A DNA stretch of 10,516 nt from Alphaproteobacteria bacterium (GCA_017546885.1 JAFYRQ010000014.1:1-10516), one strand, 5' to 3'. Shown: positions 1 through 6,565, numbered from the stretch's first letter. Numbers and translations are program-made. Notes: a model not told the origin generated them from the letters alone.

Positions 1-224
1 ACATAATTTTTTCCGCAAAAAATTATATTTGCACCTCTTTGACAAAGCTCATTGATGATATTTTTTGAAATAAGCACATTATTGGCAGATAACACTAATG
101 ATAAAATGTTATCTAACGGAACTTCTTGTTTTATATTTTTTTCAACATTTTCTACTACTAAAAATCCTCTAAATAATGATAATTTGAAACCATCATTACC
201 TATTTCAATTATCTGCTTATCCAT
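1..224 (-). CDS. cas1: CRISPR-associated endonuclease Cas1, N-terminal part (type II-like), cut by window edge
   Basis: Cas1 is the integrase subunit of the Cas1-Cas2 complex that inserts new spacers into CRISPR arrays. Only the first 74 codons are present; the gene runs off the left edge. Reading the minus strand from the ATG at 224 gives a protein starting MDKQIIEIGNDGFKLSL, then a VPLDNI segment near residue 36, a LISKNIINELCQRGA helix near 52-66, and IIFCGKN near 68-74. This order (short beta-strands, a PLxDI-type element, an L-x-L-x-x-G-x-x-IIFC element) is the N-terminal beta domain of Cas1. It resembles the type II Cas1 proteins of Neisseria and Streptococcus as I remember them; the catalytic E/H/D residues lie beyond the edge. 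An excellent Shine-Dalgarno, AGGAGG at 229-234, sits 4 bases before the ATG. The codons are very AT-rich. Directly upstream is the terminator of the YbhN-family gene rather than cas9, so a usual cas9-cas1-cas2 order is not seen on this side. The subtype is inference. Confidence 0.82.
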   Translation of the reverse strand, partial: MDKQIIEIGNDGFKLSLFRGFLVVENVEKNIKQEVPLDNILSLVLSANNVLISKNIINELCQRGANIIFCGKNY

Positions 225-237
225 ATTTCCTCCTCAC

Positions 238-260
238 AAAAAAACAGGCCAAGGCCTGTT
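238..260 (-). terminator. Rho-independent terminator after the YbhN-family gene
   Basis: On the minus strand, AACAGGCC (260-253) pairs perfectly with GGCCTGTT (250-243) and is followed by a run of T ending at 238. The stem begins inside the TAA stop codon (259-261) of the YbhN-family gene. Its T-tract ends only 4 bases before the cas1 Shine-Dalgarno. Confidence 0.8.
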
Positions 261-1230
261 ATTTTTGTGTTATTTCTTTTAACATTTTGCGGCGGCGAAC
301 ACCTAAATATGTTTCATATCCCACCAGAGCAATCGCCGAAACTATCAACGGCAATAAATAATATATAATTCGATATGCAATCAAAGCTCCGAATAACATT
401 AAGCGGTCATTATCGCCGGGAATTATGAACATAAACAATCCTTCAAAAACTCCCAATCCGCCCGGAACCTGACTAAACACCCCCAGAACTTGAGCAATAA
501 TAAACACTCCCATAAATGTCATAAATTCGATATGCACAAACGGAATAAGCACAAAATACAGCACCAATGACGCCATAACAATATCAATCGCTCCCAAGAG
601 CATTTGAGCCAAAGCCATCGGAAAAGAAGGCATATCCAATGAAACACCTTTTACATCTATCGGCTTTTTATAAAAAATGCTTAATCCGAAATAGCCCAAC
701 AAACCGACAAATGACAACAAAGTCACAATTTGAGTTGTAAATTTAGAAACAGTTCCGGCTCCGATTGCTTGTGACGGAGTTAAGAGATAACCGACAATAA
801 TCAAAAAGAAACAAGCAACTAAATATGTAAATCCTGAAAACGTAACCATACGTACAATTTCTGTCGCTCTGAAACGCCAACGAGTATATAAACGGTACCT
901 TATTGTTCCACCGGAAACAATCGCATGTCCGGCATTATTACTCACCGAAAAACCGATAAATCCGGCAAACACCCATTTCCAAATTGCAACACGTCGTTTT
1001 ATGTAACGAAGCGCCAAATAATCGTATGAAGACAAAGCAATATATCCGCCAAAAGAGGCTAATCCGGCCATAAGCAAATTCTTATGCGGAATATCCAATA
1101 ACGCATTTTTTATATCTTCCAAACTATATTTCGAAAGCTGATGATAAAGCATATAAGCCGCCAAGGCAAAGAAAAATAATCCTGCCCATGAAACCGCTTT
1201 CTTTAATACTCTCTTGGTTTGAAATGCCAT
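259..1230 (-). CDS. YbhN/UPF0104 family integral membrane protein (MprF-flippase-like domain)
   Basis: This 323-residue inner-membrane protein belongs to the UPF0104 (lysylphosphatidylglycerol synthase transmembrane region) family, homologous to the flippase half of MprF. The family is linked to moving or protecting lipids; the substrate here cannot be told. Visible features are a first membrane segment at about 14-30, YDYLALRYI at 69-77, the signature SNNAGHAIVSGGTIRYRLY at 97-115, further hydrophobic stretches, and SQVPGGLGVFEG at 253-264, the most conserved C-terminal motif. The protein ends in a basic tail (RRRK). There is no C-terminal aminoacyl-transferase domain, so it is not a full MprF. 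The ATG has CGGAG at spacing 8 in front. It lies 58 bases after the exporter gene on the same strand, so it may be the third gene of the sdaA operon. A perfect TATAAT on the minus strand at 1285-1280 has only a poor -35, so a separate promoter is possible but unproven. Confidence 0.85.
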   Translation of the reverse strand: MAFQTKRVLKKAVSWAGLFFFALAAYMLYHQLSKYSLEDIKNALLDIPHKNLLMAGLASFGGYIALSSYDYLALRYIKRRVAIWKWVFAGFIGFSVSNNAGHAIVSGGTIRYRLYTRWRFRATEIVRMVTFSGFTYLVACFFLIIVGYLLTPSQAIGAGTVSKFTTQIVTLLSFVGLLGYFGLSIFYKKPIDVKGVSLDMPSFPMALAQMLLGAIDIVMASLVLYFVLIPFVHIEFMTFMGVFIIAQVLGVFSQVPGGLGVFEGLFMFIIPGDNDRLMLFGALIAYRIIYYLLPLIVSAIALVGYETYLGVRRRKMLKEITQK

Positions 1231-1288
1231 TTATTAACTCCGTTAATTTCCTACATATATAATCACTAATTACTAAAAGATTATAAAC

Positions 1289-2116
1289 TTAATAAAAAAA
1301 ATCTAATAAAATTCCGCTTACAACTGCTGAAACATATAAAATCGCCACAATTTTAAGATTTTCGTTTCGGTTATGATTAATCCGGAACAACACCAAAAGT
1401 CCAACCCCTGCTCCCGATAATGTTCCCGCCATCATAGAACCAAAACTCATCGCACCGTCAATATATAATTGCGTAATTGCTACAGATGCGGAACAATTCG
1501 GAACCAAACCGACAAAAGCGGATGTAATCGGACCTAAAATCGGTCGATTAAAAACAATTTCGCTTAAAAAATCTTCGCCCAATATTGCCAATAAACTATT
1601 AAGAGCTAATGTTACCAACAACACGAAACAAGTTATTTTTACGGAATGAAACAATGCAGGTTTTACAATTCCTCCGCCGGCGCAATGACAGTCTTCTTGC
1701 ACACACAAAGTTTCAACATCAACAGGCAACGGAGACTTTCGAAAAACAACATCACACAGCAAACCGAAAAATATTCCTAAAAACAACTTTATAGCCAATA
1801 TTTTTACAATCAAAATCGGTTCAACCGTATTAGAAATCAAAATCGGCAACATTTCGTCCGACGTTGTTAAAAACACCGCCATTAATGTACCTAAAGAAAT
1901 AGCCCTTACCGCATAAAAATTCGAAGCAGCTGCGGCAAAACCGCATTGAGGCAACAATCCTGTTAATGCTCCGGCAATTGTTCCCCATTTTCCTGCTTTT
2001 CCGATTAGATTAAGTGATTTTTCCGATGATTTTCTCTCTAACCATTCCAATAATAAATACGTCAGAAATAAAAAAGGAAAAACCTTCAATGCACTAAAAA
2101 AACTATGTATTACCAT
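1289..2116 (-). CDS. Putative metal/metalloid exporter, ArsP_2 family (PF11449-type)
   Basis: This multi-pass membrane protein belongs to the family annotated as putative 10-TM heavy-metal exporter or putative manganese transporter (ArsP_2). The sequence shows the family's pseudo-twofold repeat. The first half carries GLLPQCGFAAAASNFYA followed by an STSDEMLPIL-like stretch (here TTSDEMLPIL). The second half carries GLVPNCSASVAITQLY followed by SFGSMMAGTLSGAGVGLL. Each repeat has one conserved cysteine. Between the halves lies a polar loop with CVQEDCHC, plausibly metal binding (inference). I prefer the ATG at 2116 (275 residues), 5 bases after the sdaA stop. A TTG at 2128 would add 4 residues and overlap sdaA by 7 bases. 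No clear Shine-Dalgarno precedes either start, so translation is probably coupled to sdaA. The substrate is uncertain: manganese, arsenical or another metal. Confidence 0.83.
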   Translation of the reverse strand: MVIHSFFSALKVFPFLFLTYLLLEWLERKSSEKSLNLIGKAGKWGTIAGALTGLLPQCGFAAAASNFYAVRAISLGTLMAVFLTTSDEMLPILISNTVEPILIVKILAIKLFLGIFFGLLCDVVFRKSPLPVDVETLCVQEDCHCAGGGIVKPALFHSVKITCFVLLVTLALNSLLAILGEDFLSEIVFNRPILGPITSAFVGLVPNCSASVAITQLYIDGAMSFGSMMAGTLSGAGVGLLVLFRINHNRNENLKIVAILYVSAVVSGILLDFFY

Positions 2117-2121
2117 TTCGA

Positions 2122-3504
2122 TTAACAATTAATGTTTGTAGCAAGTCCGGCCAATGATGTTTCTTTATACTTTGAACTCAAACTCAAACCGGTTTCATAC
2201 ATTGTTTTAATAATGTTATCAAGACTGACAATATGAGATCCGTTGGAATTACGCATAGCTAAACGTGCTGCATTAACGGCTTTAACCGCTCCCATTGCAT
2301 TACGTTCAATACATGGCACTTGAACAAGCCCCTTAATCGGATCACAAGTCAAACCTAAATTGTGCTCCATTGCAATTTCCGCCGCATTTTCAATTTGACG
2401 TAAATTACCGCCCAAAACCGCAGCCAAACCACCGGCAGCCATAGAGCAGGCAACACCTATTTCGCCCTGACATCCGACTTCCGCACCGGAAATAGAGGCA
2501 TTTGTACGATATAAACTGCAAATAGCAGAAGCTGTTGTCAAAAATACTATATTGGCTTTTTCTAAACTAAAAGGTGATTTTTGAATTGCAAAACGTTGAT
2601 AATAGCGCATAACAGCCGGAAGAACACCTGCCGAGCCCATTGTCGGAGCTGTAACGATTTTACCTCCGCAAGCATTTTCTTCTGCAACGGCAAATGCCCA
2701 CAAATTAATCCAATCAACAATCATTAATGCGTCAACATTGTTTTCGGCAAATTTCGTAGTTAAATCATTATAGATTCCGGCAGCACGTCTTTTCAATTTT
2801 AATCCGCCGGGCAAAATTCCGTCTGTTTTAACTCCTCTGTCCACGGTTTCCTGCATAATATCGGCAATACGTAAAATTTCTTTTCTGACTTTAGCGGGAG
2901 ATTGTAATTTTTGTTCGTTTTTCAGCACCAATTCCGATATTGTTAATTGGTCCTTATGACACATCTCCAAAAGTTCTTTACAACTATTAAATTGATACGG
3001 AACTTTATATGGTTTGCGCTCAATTCTTTGCGCCATTTCATCTTGACGAGCAATAGTTCCACCACCAACGGAAAAATAGGTTTCTTCCAAAATGATATTA
3101 TCGTTGCCGTCATAGGCTGTAATCTTCATACCGTTTGAATGCTCGGGAAGGAATATTTTTTTCTCTAAAATTATATCTTTATCAAAATCAAAATCGATAA
3201 CAGATTTTCCGCCCAAATTAAGTTTTTTGCTTTCCTTAACCTGTCCGATATAATCAATATCCAAATCTAAATTTTGAGCTTCAAGTCCCATTAAGCCATA
3301 GACAACCGCGTTTAATGTTCCGTGTCCTAATCCGGTCAAAGCCAAAGAGCCATACAAAGTAGTTTTGATGGTTTTGATATTATTCAAATCCGTTTTTTCT
3401 GCCAAATTATCTACATATCTTTTTGCTGCTCTCATCGGACCGACCGTATGAGAACTTGACGGTCCGATACCTACCGAAAAAATTTCAAACAAACTGTAAT
3501 ACAT
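2122..3504 (-). CDS. sdaA: L-serine ammonia-lyase (serine deaminase), single-chain iron-sulfur type
   Basis: The enzyme deaminates L-serine to pyruvate and ammonia in the cytosol, using a [4Fe-4S] cluster instead of PLP. The 460-residue length matches single-chain SdaA/SdaB. The N-terminal beta domain (about 1-160) contains the signature GPSSSHTVGPM at 14-24. The C-terminal alpha domain carries the three cluster cysteines in the family contexts GCQGE (C345), LTCDP (C387) and VPCIERN (C398), plus the conserved PTMGSAGVLPAV at 287-298. No key residue is missing. The ATG is preceded by GAGGTGA, a good Shine-Dalgarno overlapping the palindrome CCTCATGAGG (3511-3520). It is the first gene of a minus-strand run with the exporter and YbhN-family genes. 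There is no obvious functional link to metal export, so co-transcription may simply reflect compact organisation. Confidence 0.96.
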   Translation of the reverse strand: MYYSLFEIFSVGIGPSSSHTVGPMRAAKRYVDNLAEKTDLNNIKTIKTTLYGSLALTGLGHGTLNAVVYGLMGLEAQNLDLDIDYIGQVKESKKLNLGGKSVIDFDFDKDIILEKKIFLPEHSNGMKITAYDGNDNIILEETYFSVGGGTIARQDEMAQRIERKPYKVPYQFNSCKELLEMCHKDQLTISELVLKNEQKLQSPAKVRKEILRIADIMQETVDRGVKTDGILPGGLKLKRRAAGIYNDLTTKFAENNVDALMIVDWINLWAFAVAEENACGGKIVTAPTMGSAGVLPAVMRYYQRFAIQKSPFSLEKANIVFLTTASAICSLYRTNASISGAEVGCQGEIGVACSMAAGGLAAVLGGNLRQIENAAEIAMEHNLGLTCDPIKGLVQVPCIERNAMGAVKAVNAARLAMRNSNGSHIVSLDNIIKTMYETGLSLSSKYKETSLAGLATNINC

Positions 3505-3522
3505 ATTTCACCTCATGAGGCG

Positions 3523-3550
3523 ATATTAGTCTTTCTTTTTTATTTTGCAA
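3523..3550 (-). promoter_or_regulatory. Candidate sigma70 promoter of sdaA
   Basis: On the minus strand there is a -35-like TTGCAA (3550-3545), a 16-base spacer and a -10-like TAATAT (3528-3523). The start point would fall near 3516, inside the palindrome CCTCATGAGG and about 12 bases before the sdaA ATG. The same TTGCAA hexamer is used in the queA promoter candidate. The position between the upstream terminator and the start codon supports it; the match is moderate. Confidence 0.45.
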
Positions 3551-3573
3551 GCTTCAACATCCCTCTTTTAAAC

Positions 3574-3599
3574 AAAAAAATAAGCGTCCTAAAGGACGC
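3574..3599 (-). terminator. Rho-independent terminator after the orphan gene 3627-4460
   Basis: GCGTCCT (3584-3590) and AGGACGC (3593-3599) form a perfect 7-bp stem. On the minus strand the hairpin is followed by TTA and a run of seven T (3580-3574). It lies about 30 bases past the stop codon of the minus-strand gene and separates it from sdaA. Confidence 0.8.
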
Positions 3600-3626
3600 C
3601 TATCTTTTCATTTCGCGATGAATGAA

Positions 3627-4460
3627 TTAGCAAACAACGTCAACCAACACGCGAGGTGGCTGGAAAGTTGTCATCGACACCTTCTTAGGCTCTCCGGAGT
3701 ATCCGGGGAAGAACACAGTACCACAACCGCGGAAGTAGCCCAACACCTTGTACGAAGCAAGCTTACCGTCCCAACCCCAGAATACCTGGTAGTTGCAACC
3801 GTAAACATCATCCTCCTTGGTGATGTTGATCATAGGAGTTGTAAGAAACTCCAAACCACCCCACAACAGGCCATACGTGTTCATGTCGCTGTAAACCCAC
3901 TGACTGACTGCATCTGCCTTAGGCTTGTACACGTCGAAGTCGAACTGACTCTCCACGAACTCATACTTCTCCTCAAGTGCTTCTGCGGAAATACCGTAGA
4001 ACTCACCCTTAAGGATATTCTGAGCAGCGAAGAAACCTTCCTCCAACTTCACCTCGTGCTCCACGAAACCATCGATAACAGATTGCAACTTCTCGCCCGG
4101 CTTCACGTTTTTCCAAACGCGAATGTTCTCCTGCTTTACAGCAGTGAAAACACCGTGCTTTTTCGCCATCTTGAGACCGTGCTCCTTATAAGACACGAAG
4201 TGGTAGTCCACTCCAATCTCATTATAAAGCACCTCGGGCATAGCCACGAACTCACCATCGAGACGGCAAATTGCCTCGGTCTTCTTGTCCTCCTTAGAAG
4301 CGATAACCTCCTGGGGGAAGTCCTCGCCCTTGAGAAGAGCCTGATAATGAGCCTTGCTCACTACCGAGATGAAGTTACCCTTGCAAGATGCAATCTCATC
4401 TGCATTAATGCGGTTAAACACGTTGTTTACTGAATCGCGAAAAATCTTGTTCATTTCCAT
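3627..4460 (-). CDS. Protein of unknown function; compositionally foreign orphan
   Basis: I do not recognise this protein (277 residues from the ATG at 4460; a second ATG lies at 4454). It appears soluble, with no membrane segment in the chosen form, rich in Lys, Glu and aromatics. The middle is acidic and helical (EHEVKLEEGFFAAQ, EALEEKYEFVES). The C-terminal third is rich in Gly, Trp and Tyr (TYGLLWGGLEF, VFWGWDGK, GYFRGCG, FFPGYSGEP) and the protein ends in PPRVLVDVVC. Base use differs sharply from neighbours: GC is near 50%, with AAG over AAA, GAG over GAA, and frequent CTC and GGC. No Shine-Dalgarno precedes either start; the leader is AT-rich. A TATTTTTG on the minus strand just before 4532 resembles the Bacteroidota -7 element TAnnTTTG, though no -33 element is clear. 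An in-frame upstream extension (ATG at 4532) would add a short hydrophobic stretch, LMGLILISFII; I judge it less likely because the putative promoter abuts it. Recent transfer, perhaps from a Bacteroidota or its phage, is inference; a chimeric assembly is the other explanation. Confidence 0.7.
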   Translation of the reverse strand: MEMNKIFRDSVNNVFNRINADEIASCKGNFISVVSKAHYQALLKGEDFPQEVIASKEDKKTEAICRLDGEFVAMPEVLYNEIGVDYHFVSYKEHGLKMAKKHGVFTAVKQENIRVWKNVKPGEKLQSVIDGFVEHEVKLEEGFFAAQNILKGEFYGISAEALEEKYEFVESQFDFDVYKPKADAVSQWVYSDMNTYGLLWGGLEFLTTPMINITKEDDVYGCNYQVFWGWDGKLASYKVLGYFRGCGTVFFPGYSGEPKKVSMTTFQPPRVLVDVVC

Positions 4461-4547
4461 AATGATAAAAGAAATTAAAATTAATCCCATAAGCTTCGTC
4501 CGGGAAAAGTAAGAATCAACGTAAGCGAGCATCAAAAATAAAAATTT

Positions 4548-4694
4548 TCAACGCCGTTGAAGTTTTGTTTCTACATATTCCCACATATCACTTGAAAGAT
4601 TAAAATCCTTATCAACATGAAATGAACCTATATATAATTGACATATACGTAAACTAGAATAATACAAAACTAAGTTTAGTATATCACGTTCAAC
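4548..4694 (-). pseudogene. Possible 3' remnant of a decayed minus-strand gene
   Basis: The minus strand is open for 48 codons from 4694 to a TGA at 4548, reading as a plausible protein tail: LRICQLYIGSFHVDKDF, then NLSSDMWEYVETKLQRR. There is no ATG near the beginning and no Shine-Dalgarno. Directly upstream the frame has a TGA (4695-4697), then a short protein-like stretch (CQNFVEK) and a TAA. This pattern fits the tail of a gene broken by stops, but at this length and AT content it could be chance. The promoter region of the downstream plus-strand methyltransferase overlaps its upstream side. I cannot assign a family. Confidence 0.25.
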
Positions 4695-4712
4695 TCATTT
4701 TTCAACAAAATT

Positions 4713-4762
4713 TTGACAAAATTGTTATATTTTTTTTTACTTTTATATGTTACTCCATATAA
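4713..4762 (+). promoter_or_regulatory. Candidate methyltransferase promoter with an inverted repeat before the ribosome-binding site
   Basis: A consensus TTGACA (4713-4718) is followed after 17 bases by TTTACT (4736-4741, 4 of 6 matches to TATAAT). Just downstream, TTATATG (4743-4749) and CATATAA (4756-4762) form a 7-bp inverted repeat with a 6-base loop, ending right before the Shine-Dalgarno AGAGGG (4765-4770). A second TTGACA at about 4639 lacks a good -10. The repeat could be an operator or an mRNA hairpin limiting translation; both are inference. Confidence 0.4.
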
Positions 4763-4774
4763 CAAGAGGGAAAA

Positions 4775-5710
4775 ATGAAATCTGCAAAAAACAAAACTAT
4801 TGATATAAGCTTAACCGACGGACAAGAATATTTGGAACGTTGCATTTCCGTCAATCGCAAAACAGAAGTGAAAAATATACTCAACAAAACCATAATTGGT
4901 GATTCGATGAAAGTTATGGAAAAACTTCCACGTTCATTTGTAGATTTGTTGATTGTTGACCCCCCTTATAATTTGAACAAAAATTATCACGGTAATAAAT
5001 TTAACCAAACAAACAACGAAGAATATGAACAATACACCACCGCATGGATAGAAAAAGTCTTACCGTTGTTAAAACCCAATGCCTCGATTTATGTATGTTG
5101 TGATTGGAAATCAAGTTTGGTTATCGGTCCGGTTTTGGAAAAATATTTTCAAATTCAAAATCGCATAACCTGGCAAAGAGAAAAAGGACGAGGTGCAAAT
5201 CATAACTGGAAAAACGGTATGGAAGATATATGGTTTGCTACCATGAACAATGATTATACCTTTAACCTTGATGACGTAAAAATTCGCAGACGAGTTTTAG
5301 CACCATATAAAGAAAACGGCAAACCTAAAGATTGGGAACAAACCGAAAACGGACGTTTTCGTAACACTTGCCCTTCTAACTTTTGGGATGATATTTCTAT
5401 TCCTTATTGGTCGATGCCCGAAAACACCGCTCACCCGACACAAAAACCGGAAAAACTTATCGCTAAACTGATATTGGCAAGCTCTAATAAAGATGATGTG
5501 GTTTTTGACCCGTTTTTGGGCTCCGGAACAACATCGGTTACAGCGAAAAAACTGGGAAGAAAATATATCGGTATCGAACAAAATCCCAATTATTGCATTT
5601 GGGCCGAAAAACGTCTTGAACTGGCAGAATCCAACTCGCAAATACAAGGATATTCCGATGGAATTTTTTGGGAGAGAAATGCTCAAATGAATAAAAAAGC
5701 TCCGAATTAA
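4775..5710 (+). CDS. Solitary DNA adenine-N6 methyltransferase (beta-class, N6_N4_Mtase)
   Basis: The enzyme transfers a methyl group from S-adenosylmethionine to a base in a specific DNA site. Of its 311 residues, the catalytic motif IV DPPY is at 62-65, the conserved HPTQKP at 220-225, and the SAM-binding motif I DPFLGSGTT at 245-253. DPPY before the SAM motif defines the beta class, and DPPY rather than SPPY favours adenine N6. Between them the variable region with WQREKGRGANHNWKNGMEDIWFAT (133-156) probably holds target recognition. About 40 extra residues precede the core. The C-terminal domain of CcrM is absent, so I do not call it CcrM; the recognition site cannot be read from sequence. 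No restriction endonuclease gene is next to it, so it may be an orphan regulator, a remnant of a restriction system, or self-protection. Codon use matches the AT-rich genome, unlike the gene before it. AGAGGG at spacing 4 supports the ATG at 4775. Confidence 0.9.
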   Translation: MKSAKNKTIDISLTDGQEYLERCISVNRKTEVKNILNKTIIGDSMKVMEKLPRSFVDLLIVDPPYNLNKNYHGNKFNQTNNEEYEQYTTAWIEKVLPLLKPNASIYVCCDWKSSLVIGPVLEKYFQIQNRITWQREKGRGANHNWKNGMEDIWFATMNNDYTFNLDDVKIRRRVLAPYKENGKPKDWEQTENGRFRNTCPSNFWDDISIPYWSMPENTAHPTQKPEKLIAKLILASSNKDDVVFDPFLGSGTTSVTAKKLGRKYIGIEQNPNYCIWAEKRLELAESNSQIQGYSDGIFWERNAQMNKKAPN

Positions 5711-5724
5711 TTTTCGGAGCTTTT
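5695..5724. terminator. Bidirectional terminator between the methyltransferase and kdsB
   Basis: AAAAGCTCCGAA (5695-5706) pairs perfectly with TTCGGAGCTTTT (5713-5724) around a 6-base loop. Both arms end in U-rich tails on their respective strands: TTTTCTT on plus, and TTTTTT on minus. It contains the methyltransferase stop codon and lies 18 bases past the kdsB stop, so it serves both convergent genes. Confidence 0.88.
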
Positions 5725-5742
5725 CTTAATGAATATCAAACC

Positions 5743-6516
5743 TTATTTGATAAATTTACGAGCTTCTTCAAGTTCTTCCATTGTATCAATATCAGCCGGA
5801 GCTTCTTTATTCAACTTGAGTTCACTGACCAACTTAGCTCTGATAACCATGCCGTCCTCTAATGCACGGAGTTGTTCCAAAGATTCTCTTGCTTCCAAGA
5901 CACCAACCGGCAAGTTTACGATACGTTGCAAAGAAGCCGCATTATAAACATAAATACCGATATGATGATAAAAGTCTTTATTATCACACTTTTCAGGATT
6001 ACGGATAAAAGGAGCAGCGGCACGAGTAAAGTATAAACAACGACCTTCTGTTTCTCCGTCACGAAGTCCCATTACGATTTTTACATTATTCGGACTGTCA
6101 ATATCTGCTTGTGATTTGAACACCATACCAACAGTTGCAATATCACAACCGGTTTCTTCCACAATCTTAATCAAATCATTATTAATTTCCGGATTAACAT
6201 TGATGGCATCGCCTTGGAAATTAACCACGATGTCATATTTGTTGCCTTCAGGATCAATTTCTTTTAATGCAGCAGCAATTCTATCTGTGCCGGAAGGAAG
6301 TTTCGGGTCTGTCAAAATAGCCGGAGCACCGAACTCTTTACAAGCATCGATAATAACCTGATCGCCGGCAGCAACATACACATCACCGGGAACAACTTTC
6401 TTCACGTTTTCATAAACACGTTGCAACAAGGTTTTTCCGTTAATATCAAGCAACGGTTTATTCGGCAAACGAGTAGATGCCATACGAACCGGAATCATAG
6501 TAATAATTTTAGACAT
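5743..6516 (-). CDS. kdsB: 3-deoxy-manno-octulosonate cytidylyltransferase (CMP-Kdo synthetase)
   Basis: KdsB activates Kdo with CTP to CMP-Kdo in the cytosol, the donor used by WaaA to build the lipopolysaccharide inner core. The 257 residues match the family length. Motifs in order are IPVRMASTRLPNKPL (8-22, nucleotide binding), SGTDR (75-79), NFQGDA (99-104), YFTRAAAPFIR (162-172), HHIGIYVY (184-191), LEARESLEQLRALEDG (207-222) and a DIDTMEELE end matching the family's GVDTPEDLE. The usual QGDEP is QGDAI here; the metal-binding Asp (103) is kept but the Glu-Pro is lost. A related cytidylyltransferase acting on a modified Kdo (such as 8-amino-Kdo) is a less likely alternative. AAGGAGA (6528-6522 on minus) at spacing 5 supports the start. 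It is divergent from queA across 74 bases and convergent with the methyltransferase. Confidence 0.92.
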   Translation of the reverse strand: MSKIITMIPVRMASTRLPNKPLLDINGKTLLQRVYENVKKVVPGDVYVAAGDQVIIDACKEFGAPAILTDPKLPSGTDRIAAALKEIDPEGNKYDIVVNFQGDAINVNPEINNDLIKIVEETGCDIATVGMVFKSQADIDSPNNVKIVMGLRDGETEGRCLYFTRAAAPFIRNPEKCDNKDFYHHIGIYVYNAASLQRIVNLPVGVLEARESLEQLRALEDGMVIRAKLVSELKLNKEAPADIDTMEELEEARKFIK

Positions 6517-6536
6517 TTGTTTCTCCTTATAAGTTC

Positions 6537-6565
6537 TTGCAAATATTTATTGTATATACTATAAC
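6537..6565 (+). promoter_or_regulatory. Promoter of queA
   Basis: TTGCAA (6537-6542) and TATAAC (6560-6565) are separated by exactly 17 bases, a strong sigma70-type arrangement, about 25 bases before the queA ATG. The stretch is only 74 bases from the divergent kdsB start, so kdsB's own promoter must overlap it on the other strand. I see no convincing hexamer pair for kdsB. Confidence 0.6.

Noticed and set aside
52..282. Plus-strand open frame of 76 codons
   Set aside because: It is antisense to the cas1 N-terminus and crosses the terminator; its translation is low-complexity Ser/Phe/Ile and it has no ribosome-binding site.
3618..4433. Long plus-strand open frame (271 codons) opposite the foreign gene
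   Set aside because: Its translation is extremely rich in Leu, His and Val, which is what the complement of an AAG/GAG/CAC-rich gene gives. It has no ribosome-binding site, and the minus strand has both a sensible protein and a terminator in the right place.
4550..4560. Short palindrome CAACGGCGTTG (minus strand) near the foreign gene start
   Set aside because: Only 5 bp per arm and a single copy; it may be chance and I see no matching site at the other border that would mark an insertion.
4639..4666. TTGACA with TAATAC 16 bases later as a second methyltransferase promoter
   Set aside because: The -10 matches poorly (3 of 6) and the site is over 100 bases from the gene, while a closer TTGACA exists.
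5297..5686. Minus-strand open frame of 129 codons inside the methyltransferase
   Set aside because: It is a shadow: the plus strand has intact methyltransferase motifs through the same interval and this frame shows no family features.
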